In this document: in pieces, positions 24,298 through 31,804 of the stretch
Layout: each line of letters starts with the position of its first letter
Position numbering within the stretch: position 1 is the stretch's first letter
Source of the DNA: Actinomycetota bacterium
Lineage (GTDB): Bacteria > Actinomycetota > Aquicultoria > Aquicultorales > Aquicultoraceae
NCBI GenBank assembly: GCA_030018005.1
Contig: JASEGT010000015.1
Location: forward strand, 1 to 40,133
DNA length: 40,133 nt
Direction: 5' to 3'
Program-made: the position numbers and the translations under genes
Notes under the pieces: model-generated
Told to the model about the DNA's origin: nothing
Database searches by the model: none
The model's input: the letters and a program-made list of their open reading frames with translations, nothing else

Positions 24298-26352
24298 ATG
24301 AAGCTGATTGTCACAGAGAAGAATATCTCCGCAGAAAAAATCGCCAAGATATTATCGGGTGGAAAAGCAAAGACTGAAAAGATCTATACGGTTCCGGTCT
24401 ACCGCTATACTATCAGGGGCAAAGAGACGGCCGTCATAGGTCTTAAGGGGAACATCCTCCAAGTCGATTTCCCGTCGGAGTATAGTAATTGGCAGAGCGT
24501 GGCGCCCGAGTCGCTAATCAATGCCGACATAATCAAGGTACCGATGCAGAAACAAATCATCAAGGCGATGCAGAAGCTGGCCAAAGACGCCGGCGATGTA
24601 ATCATCGCGACCGACTTCGACCGCGAAGGCGAGGTCATCGGACTCGACGCGACCAATCTCATCAAAGAGGTCAATCCGAAGGTAAAGGTCAAGCGGGCAC
24701 GCTTCTCCGCTATCACCAAGCAGGAGATAGAAAAATCCTTCAGCGAACTCGACGACCTCTATCTCAACCTGGCGAACGCGGGCCGGGCGAGGCAAGATAT
24801 CGATTTGATATGGGGGGCGACGCTCACCAGGTTCATCTCGCTGGCCTCGTTGAGGCTGGGCCGCCAATTCTTAGGTGTCGGACGCGTACAGAGCCCGACG
24901 CTGGCGCTGATCGTCCAGAGAGAGAAAGAGCGCGAAGCTTTTATAGTCGAGCCGTATTGGCAGATAAAAGCTGAGTTCGAGCACGACAAAGAAGCCTTTT
25001 TGGCGAGTCACAAGACCGAAAAGTTCTGGGATATGACTGAGGCGCAAGCAGTTATGGATACGTTAAAGGGCGCAAAGTCGGGGACGGTAACGGCGGTAAC
25101 GAGCACGCAGCGCGAAACCGCCCCGCCGGCACCGTTCAACACGACCGCATTTCTGACCGCGGCGGCGAGCATCGGGCTTTCCACGGCGAACTCAATGCGT
25201 ATCGCCGAGGGCCTCTATATGCGCGGATTTATCAGCTACCCGAGGGTAGACAATACCGTATACCCGCCGTCGATTAACTTGCGCGAGCTGCTCGAGATGC
25301 TGGCAGAGAGCCCGCAATTAGGCAAGCTCGCTACCGAGCTTTTGAAGCAAAAAGAACTGAAACCGACGCGCGGCAAGAAGTTCGCAACGGACCACCCGCC
25401 GATACACCCGACCGGTATCCCGGTCAAAGACCAGCTTGACGCGCAGGAGTGGAAGGTATACGAGCTTGTCGTGCGCAGGTTCTACGCGACGCTCGCTCCA
25501 ATCGCTATCTCGGAGAGTATGCGAATTGATATCGATGCCAAAGGCGAGCCGTTCTTCGTACGCGGAAGCCGCGTGCTGGATGCGGGGTGGCTAAAGTACT
25601 ATCATTACTCGCGCAAGAAGGACGAGGAAGTCCCGGCGGTAAAAGAAGGAGACACGGTCGCCCTAAACGATACCACGCTCGAAGCGAAAGAGACGCAGCC
25701 GCCCGCGCGCTACAGCCAGGGCAAGCTGATTCAGAAGATGGAAGACCTCGGTCTAGGTACCAAAGCCACGAGGCACGAGATAATAAAGAACCTCTACGAC
25801 CGGGGTTATGTCCACAGCGACCCCATTCAGCCGACCGAGACCGGGATGGCGGTAGCCGAAGCGCTTCTCAAATACGCGGAGCGCATCGCCAAGCCCGAGA
25901 TGACCTCGGAGCTTGAAGACGATATGGACGCCATCGCGAAAGGCGAGACCGATAAAGGTGAGGTAATCGATCGCTCGAGAAAGATGCTCTCCGACATCAT
26001 GGTTGCTCTAAACAGCAAGAAAGAGGAGTTGAGCGCCGAGATTCGCGCCGGGATCCGTGAAGATAAGATTCTCGGGGATTGCCCGCGGCCGGGTTGCGGC
26101 GGGCAGCTCAAGATAATCCGGGCTAAGAAGAGCCGCAAGCGCTTTGCGGGATGCTCGAACTACCCGGATTGCGACCGCTCGTTCCCGCTGCCGCAATTCG
26201 GTGAGATAGTCGCCCTCGGCGACACGTGTGCGCCGTGCGGCACGCCGAAGATAAAGGTGATGTCGGGTAAGGGCCGCCCTTGGACGCTCTGTCTCGACCC
26301 GAAGTGCGAGACCAAAGAGAAGAAGGAAAAGGTCGCGGCGGTCGCGGAGTAG
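24298..26352 (+). CDS. topA: Type IA DNA topoisomerase, archaeal-type TopA
   Basis: This 684-residue enzyme relaxes negative supercoils. The Toprim domain has IATDFDREGEVIG (residues 103-115). The catalytic tyrosine is Tyr314 in RGFISYPRVDNTVYPPSINL. That wording, the DREGEVIGLDA segment and the HPPIHPTG motif follow the archaeal topoisomerase I family rather than bacterial TopA (ITYMRTDS type). Two C-terminal zinc ribbons follow (CPRPGCGG...C...C at ~598-640, then CAPCG...CLDPKC). The gene has its own promoter and may come from archaea by transfer. Confidence 0.88.
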   Translation: MKLIVTEKNISAEKIAKILSGGKAKTEKIYTVPVYRYTIRGKETAVIGLKGNILQVDFPSEYSNWQSVAPESLINADIIKVPMQKQIIKAMQKLAKDAGDVIIATDFDREGEVIGLDATNLIKEVNPKVKVKRARFSAITKQEIEKSFSELDDLYLNLANAGRARQDIDLIWGATLTRFISLASLRLGRQFLGVGRVQSPTLALIVQREKEREAFIVEPYWQIKAEFEHDKEAFLASHKTEKFWDMTEAQAVMDTLKGAKSGTVTAVTSTQRETAPPAPFNTTAFLTAAASIGLSTANSMRIAEGLYMRGFISYPRVDNTVYPPSINLRELLEMLAESPQLGKLATELLKQKELKPTRGKKFATDHPPIHPTGIPVKDQLDAQEWKVYELVVRRFYATLAPIAISESMRIDIDAKGEPFFVRGSRVLDAGWLKYYHYSRKKDEEVPAVKEGDTVALNDTTLEAKETQPPARYSQGKLIQKMEDLGLGTKATRHEIIKNLYDRGYVHSDPIQPTETGMAVAEALLKYAERIAKPEMTSELEDDMDAIAKGETDKGEVIDRSRKMLSDIMVALNSKKEELSAEIRAGIREDKILGDCPRPGCGGQLKIIRAKKSRKRFAGCSNYPDCDRSFPLPQFGEIVALGDTCAPCGTPKIKVMSGKGRPWTLCLDPKCETKEKKEKVAAVAE

Positions 26353-26393
26353 CTTACCCCTGGTTGGCTAAAACCTTAGAAAACAAGAGTTTT

Positions 26394-26425
26394 GAGAGGC
26401 AGTAAACGCTGTCTCTCTTATTTTG
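26394..26425 (+). terminator. Intrinsic terminator after topA
   Basis: GAGAGGCAG (26394-26402) pairs with CTGTCTCTC (26409-26417) with one G-U and a 6-nt loop, followed by TTATTTTG. It lies 42 bp after the topA stop. Confidence 0.75.
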
Positions 26426-26454
26426 CCTTCATTTTGCCGTTATTTTGCTATAAT
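26420..26454 (+). promoter_or_regulatory. mdh promoter with three helically phased repeats
   Basis: ATTTTGCC, ATTTTGCC and ATTTTGCT start at 26420, 26431 and 26442, exactly 11 bp apart. A perfect TATAAT (26449-26454) overlaps the third unit. No good -35 is present at 17 bp. The phased repeats could bind an activator or bend the DNA and replace the -35 contact. Confidence 0.45.
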
Positions 26455-26508
26455 CTATGTGGTAACTTACTATAAACAACTGTGAATCGGATTGACTCGG
26501 AGGATTTG

Positions 26509-27450
26509 ATGGCAAAGGTCTCAATAGTGGGCGCGGGGCATGTCGGCGCAACCTGTGCGTACACGCTCGTAAAAAACGATGTCGCGGATGTCGTTCTCGT
26601 CGATATCGTCGATGGCCTGGCGAAAGGCAAAAGCCTCGACATGATGCAGGCGGGAGCCATCGAAGGCTACGATAGAAATATCATCGGCACTGCCGATTAT
26701 GCCGAAATCGAAGGTTCGGATATCGCGGTAGTCACCGCGGGGCTCGCCCGTCAGCCGGGTATGAGCCGGAGCGACCTGCTTTGCAAGAACGCGGATATCC
26801 TGAAGGTCGTCTTATCGAATATCACGCTCGTCGCACCCGAGGCGCTCATCATTATCGTCACCAACCCGGCCGACGCGATGACACAGCTCGCGCATAAAGC
26901 CACCGGATACGATACGCGCCGGGTGCTCGGTATGAGCGGCGTGCTCGACAGCGCCCGCTATAAGTTCTTCATATCCCAGGCGCTCGGAGCACCGATGTCG
27001 AGCATCGAAGGCATGGTCATCGGGGCGCATGGGGACACCATGCTTCCCGTCGTCAGCCAGACGACCGTCGAGGGAAAACCACTGGCCGAGCTTTTGCCCC
27101 AGGGCAAAATCGATGAAATAATCCACCAGACGAAGTTCGGCGGCGCCGAAATCGTCTCATATCTGAAGACCGGCAGCGCGTATTACGCGCCCGGTGCGGC
27201 TGCGGCCAAGATGGCCCGGGCGATTATAAACGATACCAAAGAGGTGCTCCCGTGCTCCGTTATGGCGCGGGGCGAATACGGCGTCGAAGGGCTCTATGTG
27301 GGCCTGCCGGTGCGATTGGGCAAGGACGGCGCCGAGGGAACGGTCGAGATACCGCTCTCGGCTGCGGAGACCGAGGCTATGCGCGATTCGGTCAAGGGCG
27401 CCAAGACGCTCCTGGCGGAGCTGCCGGAATTCAAATCGATTGCCATATAG
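26509..27450 (+). CDS. mdh: Malate dehydrogenase (LDH-like group)
   Basis: The product is a 313-residue NAD-dependent enzyme. ATG 26509 follows GGAGG; the GTG at 26482 is in frame but unlikely. It shows the Rossmann motif VSIVGAGHVGATCAY, a substrate loop GLARQPGMSRSDLL whose Arg indicates malate rather than lactate, VTNPADAMT, and the catalytic His in MVIGAHGDTMLP. It interconverts malate and oxaloacetate. The fumarase genes follow directly, so this is a C4-acid operon. Confidence 0.92.
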   Translation: MAKVSIVGAGHVGATCAYTLVKNDVADVVLVDIVDGLAKGKSLDMMQAGAIEGYDRNIIGTADYAEIEGSDIAVVTAGLARQPGMSRSDLLCKNADILKVVLSNITLVAPEALIIIVTNPADAMTQLAHKATGYDTRRVLGMSGVLDSARYKFFISQALGAPMSSIEGMVIGAHGDTMLPVVSQTTVEGKPLAELLPQGKIDEIIHQTKFGGAEIVSYLKTGSAYYAPGAAAAKMARAIINDTKEVLPCSVMARGEYGVEGLYVGLPVRLGKDGAEGTVEIPLSAAETEAMRDSVKGAKTLLAELPEFKSIAI

Positions 27451-27470
27451 TTGGAGTTTGTTGGATTTAG

Positions 27471-28322
27471 TTGGAGAAAGCGTTGCGAGAAATACCTGTT
27501 TTGATGATAACCGAAATCGTCGATAGTCTCTGCCGTAAGGCGAATACGGTTCTCAGGCCCGATGTGCTCGAGGCTATCCATGCGATGCTCGGAATGGAGG
27601 TCTCACCAACCGGCGTAGAAGTGATGGAGCAGATTATAAAAAACGCCGACCTGGCGGTGGTGGAGCAGCTTCCTATCTGCCAGGACACCGGCTACGTGAC
27701 AGTGTTTCTCGAAATCGGGCGCGAGGTCGTTCTTCAGGGCAACGTCTATCAAGCGGTAGATGAGGGTGTGCGGAGGGCGTATATCGATGGGTACCTGCGC
27801 AAATCCATCGTCTCATGCCCGCTTTTTGAGCGCGAGAACACCGGCGACAACACGCCGGCGTTTGTAAACATCGATATGGTCGCGGGGGACAAAGTGCGCA
27901 TAGTCGTCATGCCTAAAGGCGGCGGCACCGAAAACGCCTCGCAGCTGAGGATGCTATCGGTCGCCGGTGAGCTAGCCGCAGTCAAGGAATTCGTAATGGA
28001 GGCCGCCGAGAACGCGGCCAAAGCATGCCCGCCGGTCATCGTTGGCGTCGGCATTGGCGGCAGTTTTGACAAGGTGGGCCTGATGGCGAAAAAAGCGCTG
28101 CTGCGGCCGATTCCGGACCGCAATCCCGACCTGAGAATCGCGCAGCTCGAAGCCGAGCTGCTGACCGAGATAAATAAGCTCGGTATCGGCCCGGCCGGTT
28201 TGGGCGGCCGAATCACCGCGCTTACCGTTAAAATCGAGACTATGCCGACGCACATCGCGTGCCTGCCGGTCGCGGTCGCATTCAATTGCCACGCCGCACG
28301 TCAGGCGGAGGCGATTATTTAG
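27471..28322 (+). CDS. Fumarate hydratase, class I, alpha subunit
   Basis: This is a 283-residue subunit of the oxygen-sensitive Fe-S fumarase. Cluster and substrate motifs are LPICQDTGYVTVF, SCPLFERENTGDNTPAFVN, a KGGGTENASQLRML segment and ACPPVIVGVGIGGSFDKV. The start may be TTG 27471 or TTG 27483; GGAG at 27473 favours 27483. In this two-gene arrangement it forms a heteromer with the next gene and hydrates fumarate to malate, or runs in reverse. Confidence 0.92.
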   Translation: MEKALREIPVLMITEIVDSLCRKANTVLRPDVLEAIHAMLGMEVSPTGVEVMEQIIKNADLAVVEQLPICQDTGYVTVFLEIGREVVLQGNVYQAVDEGVRRAYIDGYLRKSIVSCPLFERENTGDNTPAFVNIDMVAGDKVRIVVMPKGGGTENASQLRMLSVAGELAAVKEFVMEAAENAAKACPPVIVGVGIGGSFDKVGLMAKKALLRPIPDRNPDLRIAQLEAELLTEINKLGIGPAGLGGRITALTVKIETMPTHIACLPVAVAFNCHAARQAEAII

Positions 28323-28338
28323 ATATGAGGTGTAGACA

Positions 28339-28890
28339 ATAACCAAGCAAATCCGTACCCCGCTCTTGGACGACGCCGTCGTCAACTTGAAAGCGGGGGA
28401 CAAGGTTGAGATAACCGGGATAATATATACAGCACGCGACCAGGCGCATAAGCGCCTCGTCGAGTCGATACAGCGAGGCGAGCAGCTGCCCTTCTACCTC
28501 AAAGGGCAGATAATCTACTACGCAGGACCAGCGCCCGCGCCGCCGGGAAAAGCGGTCGGCTCTATCGGTCCGACGACGAGCGCCCGCATGGATTCTTACG
28601 CTCCCATTCTCGTTTCGCACGGCTTGAAGGCGATGATAGGCAAAGGCCCGCGTTCGGGCGAGGTCAAGGACGCGCTCATCCGGTATAACGCGGTCTACCT
28701 GGCGGCGACCGGCGGCGTGGCGGCACTGCTCTCGAGTTACGTGCGCTCATCGGAGCTTATCGCATATCCCGAACTCGGACCCGAGGCCATATACAAGCTC
28801 GAGGTCGAGAACTTCCCGGCCATCGTAGCGATGGATGCCTGGGGCGGAGACCTTTATGAACAGAGCCGCCTTATCTACCGGGAGATATAG
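28339..28890 (+). CDS. Fumarate hydratase, class I, beta subunit, apparent ATA start
   Basis: The product is a beta subunit with KAGDKVEITGIIYTARDQAHKRL, YYAGPAPAPPGKAVGSIGPTTSARMD and PRSGEVKDALIRYN. The conserved N-terminal block KQIRTPLLDDAVVNL starts upstream of the first canonical start (TTG 28366) and downstream of a stop at 28333-28335, with no ATG, GTG or TTG in between. AGGTG (28328-28332) is ideally spaced to ATA 28339. I therefore propose an AUA initiation codon. TTG 28366 would delete the conserved TPL segment. Confidence 0.8.
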   Translation: MTKQIRTPLLDDAVVNLKAGDKVEITGIIYTARDQAHKRLVESIQRGEQLPFYLKGQIIYYAGPAPAPPGKAVGSIGPTTSARMDSYAPILVSHGLKAMIGKGPRSGEVKDALIRYNAVYLAATGGVAALLSSYVRSSELIAYPELGPEAIYKLEVENFPAIVAMDAWGGDLYEQSRLIYREI

Positions 28891-28933
28891 GGGAGAGACC
28901 GCAGGAGCGATATTTGGCTGGGGAGAGGGCAAA

Positions 28934-29563
28934 TTGAGTACGCAATCGAGTACAGGTCTCTTTATAACATTCGAGGGAATCGAGGGAAGCGGCAAAACGA
29001 CGCAGATCGTCCAACTCGCCGAGCATTTGAAGGCGTCGGGGCATGCGGTCACAGTCACGCGCGAACCCGGCGGCACCAAAGTCGGCACGGCAATCCGGGC
29101 CATCCTACTCGACCCCGGGTTCTCCGAGATGGACTACCACACCGAAGTTCTGCTCTATGCCGCCGACCGCGCGCAGCATGTCGCCCAGGTAATCCGACCG
29201 GCGCTCGCGCGCGGAGACATCGTCATAAGCGACCGCTACATCGACTCATCCATCGCGTACCAGCACTACGGGCGCGGCCTGCCGCTCGACCTAATCATCG
29301 ACGCTAACGAGCATGCCGTGCAGGGGCTAAGGCCGTCCCTCACCATATTAATCGATGTGCCGACCGCTGTCGGCCTTAAGCGCGCGACCGAGGTCGAGAC
29401 CGACCGCATCGAGCAAGAGTCGGCAGATTTTCACGACCGCGTAGCCGCCGGTTTCGCAGCGCTCGCCGCAGATCAGCCCGCACGCTGGCGTGTTGTCGAC
29501 GGCACCCGCTCGATAGATGAGGTGCACCGCGAAGTTGTCGCGGCGGTGTCGGAGCTGCTGTGA
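28934..29563 (+). CDS. tmk: Thymidylate kinase
   Basis: This is a 209-residue kinase that phosphorylates dTMP. TTG 28934 follows GGGAGAGGG and gives the normal length; the frame is open upstream to 28835 inside the fumarase gene. It shows the P-loop FEGIEGSGKTT, DR motif ISDRYIDSSIAYQHYGRGL, and lid region with R-TEVETDRIEQE. It is followed by holB, as in many bacteria. Confidence 0.93.
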   Translation: MSTQSSTGLFITFEGIEGSGKTTQIVQLAEHLKASGHAVTVTREPGGTKVGTAIRAILLDPGFSEMDYHTEVLLYAADRAQHVAQVIRPALARGDIVISDRYIDSSIAYQHYGRGLPLDLIIDANEHAVQGLRPSLTILIDVPTAVGLKRATEVETDRIEQESADFHDRVAAGFAALAADQPARWRVVDGTRSIDEVHREVVAAVSELL

Positions 29564-29601
29564 TATCCGCCATCGCACCCGCTATGATATAATCTCTGCT
29601 T

Positions 29602-30756
29602 GTGGATAATACGATTCTCTGGTCGGGAATTATCGGCCAGAAAGATGCGATAGATAGGATTTGCGCTTCGCTCGATGCGGGCGAGACCCACCATGCCTGG
29701 CTCTTTGTGGGGCCGCGCGGCGTCGGCAAGTGGACGAGCGCCAAGGTGATGGCCGCCGCCCTCAACTGCGAAGAGCAGGGCTGCGGGAGCTGTGCGTCTT
29801 GCGGCAAAGTCATGCGCGAAATCCACCCCGATGTTATCCTCATCGAACCGGAAGGCAACTTCATCACCATCGACCAGGTTCGTCAGTTGCAGCAGACCGT
29901 CTCGCTCAAGAACTTCGAGGGCAAAACCAAGGTCATCGTCATCGACGAGGCCGACAAGTTCACGCCCGAGGCCGCCAACGCACTCTTAAAGACGCTAGAG
30001 GAGCCGCCGCCCGCGGTCGTCTTTATCCTGGTAACGGCGAACATCGACGCGGTGCTGCCCACCATTATCTCGCGTTGCCGGCAGGTGCAATTCAGCCCCA
30101 TCCCCGCGCCGGAGATGGCGACCTTTCTCATGGAGCGCCACAGCTTAAGCTACGACGAGGCGATGCTGGCCACAAAGCTCAGCTCGGGGATACTGGGGAG
30201 CGCCGTCTCTTTTGCCGCATCTCCCTCCAAGCAAGAGCGCCGCAAAAAGGTACTCGCTATTGCGCGCGATATCGACCGCGTCGACCTGGCGCGTCTCAGC
30301 TTTGTCGCCGAGGAGCTGCTGGCCGAGATAAAAAAAGGTGTCGCCGAGGTACAAGAGCGGCAGAAAAAAGAGGTCGCCTGGCTCAAGGAGCAGTCGGGAC
30401 AGAAGGATTTGCCGGCGCATCTGAAGAAAAACATCGAGCAGAAACACAAGCGCGAAGCGAGCCGCGAGGAGCACCAGGGTTTCGAGGAGATTCTCACTAT
30501 CATGGTCTCGTGGTTTCGCGACATCATCTTCAGCAAAGAGACGGGAAGGGATGACCTCCTTGCCAACCAGGATCGCATTCTAGAGATAAAAGAGCACGTC
30601 GACCTGGTTACCGGCGCGGACATCCACCGGTGTTTACAAATAATTGAAGAAACTAAACAACTGGCACGGTTTAATGTTAATATGCAATTAGCTTTGGAAA
30701 CGATGTTGTTTAAGATACACGAGGTAGTGACGGTAAAAGACACGTCCTATTTCTAG
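29602..30756 (+). CDS. holB: DNA polymerase III delta' subunit
   Basis: This is a 384-residue clamp-loader protein. Signatures are IIGQKDAIDRICASL, Walker A-like GPRGVGKWTSAK, a zinc-binding CEEQGCGSCASCGK loop, VIDEADKFTPEAANALLKTLEEPP and the ISRCRQVQF sensor. TATAAT at 29588-29593 ends 8 nt before GTG 29602, and no ribosome site is present, suggesting a leaderless transcript from an internal promoter. The C-terminal half (~230-384) is charged and less conserved. Confidence 0.88.
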   Translation: MDNTILWSGIIGQKDAIDRICASLDAGETHHAWLFVGPRGVGKWTSAKVMAAALNCEEQGCGSCASCGKVMREIHPDVILIEPEGNFITIDQVRQLQQTVSLKNFEGKTKVIVIDEADKFTPEAANALLKTLEEPPPAVVFILVTANIDAVLPTIISRCRQVQFSPIPAPEMATFLMERHSLSYDEAMLATKLSSGILGSAVSFAASPSKQERRKKVLAIARDIDRVDLARLSFVAEELLAEIKKGVAEVQERQKKEVAWLKEQSGQKDLPAHLKKNIEQKHKREASREEHQGFEEILTIMVSWFRDIIFSKETGRDDLLANQDRILEIKEHVDLVTGADIHRCLQIIEETKQLARFNVNMQLALETMLFKIHEVVTVKDTSYF

Positions 30757-30794
30757 TAATATGAGCGATTGATGAGCAGGAGGCTTGGCAGTAT

Positions 30795-31730
30795 ATGCCG
30801 ATAGTAGTTGGAGTCGTATTTAAGAGAGCCGGCAAGGTCTACTACTTTGACCCGGACGGTATAGATTTGAAGAGTGGAGACAAAGCCATAGTCAAGACGT
30901 CGCGTGGAGTGGAGTTTGGCGAGGTCGTCTCGCCGCCCACCGAAGTCGCTGACGCAGAGATAACCGCGCCCCTCAAAAAGGTGGTGCGAAAAGCCACTGA
31001 CGAGGACAAGGAACAGCTCAGGAAGAACAAAGAAAAAGAAAAGGAAGCCTATCGCGTCGCGGATGAGAAAATCTCGAAACACCGGCTTCCGATGAAGCTT
31101 ATCGAGGTCGAGCACGTCTTCGACGGCAGTAAAATCATCTTCTATTTTACCTCCGATGGGCGCGTCGATTTCCGTGAGCTGGTCAAGGACCTGGCGTCGG
31201 TCTTTAGGACGAGAATAGAGCTTCGCCAGATCGGCGTGCGCGACGAGGCGAAGATGATAGGGGGCTTAGGGCCTTGCGGGCAACGCCTCTGCTGCACCGT
31301 CTTCTTGGGCGACTTCGACCCGGTCTCCATCCGCATGGCCAAAGAGCAAGACCTGCCGCTCAATCCCTTGAAGATATCGGGTATCTGCGGGCGTCTGATG
31401 TGCTGCCTAAAGTACGAGTACGATGCTTATCTGGACTTTAAAAAGCGCGCTCCGCGGAGGGGCACCAAGGTGGAAACCGAGTTCGGAACCGCCAAGATAG
31501 TCGATTTCAGCGTGCCCAAAGAGACCGTTATTCTACAGCTCGAGTCGGGCCAGCGCATAGAGATGAGCCTTGCCGACACGCAGAAGTGCGGCTGTGAGGG
31601 CAAATGTGCGCCCGCGGAGTGTTGCGGCCAAGGCGGCCATGGCGGTGACGTCGTTGCGCAGGAAGACCCCGAGGTTGAAGAACTCCTTGTCGTCGACGAG
31701 GACGTCGACGAGGACGTTACTTGCAAATAA
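30795..31730 (+). CDS. ricT: PSP1-domain protein RicT (YaaT)
   Basis: This is a 311-residue protein. The N-terminal FKRAGKVYYFDPDGIDLKSGDKAIVKTSRGVEFGEV region is the start of the PSP1 domain. The diagnostic cysteine-rich core GPCGQRLCCTVFL...ISGICGRLMCCLKYE (~160-220) may ligate Fe-S. RicT helps mature RNA with RNase Y in Bacillus and commonly follows holB. The C-terminal tail has extra cysteines (CGCEGKCAPAECCG) and an acidic end, which are unusual additions. SD AGGAGG lies upstream. Confidence 0.9.
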   Translation: MPIVVGVVFKRAGKVYYFDPDGIDLKSGDKAIVKTSRGVEFGEVVSPPTEVADAEITAPLKKVVRKATDEDKEQLRKNKEKEKEAYRVADEKISKHRLPMKLIEVEHVFDGSKIIFYFTSDGRVDFRELVKDLASVFRTRIELRQIGVRDEAKMIGGLGPCGQRLCCTVFLGDFDPVSIRMAKEQDLPLNPLKISGICGRLMCCLKYEYDAYLDFKKRAPRRGTKVETEFGTAKIVDFSVPKETVILQLESGQRIEMSLADTQKCGCEGKCAPAECCGQGGHGGDVVAQEDPEVEELLVVDEDVDEDVTCK

Positions 31731-31804
31731 CAAAAACTCATATAAGCACAAGCACAAAGACATAAATTATTGACAACCACCTAGCTAAGCGCTAGCCTAT
31801 ATCC

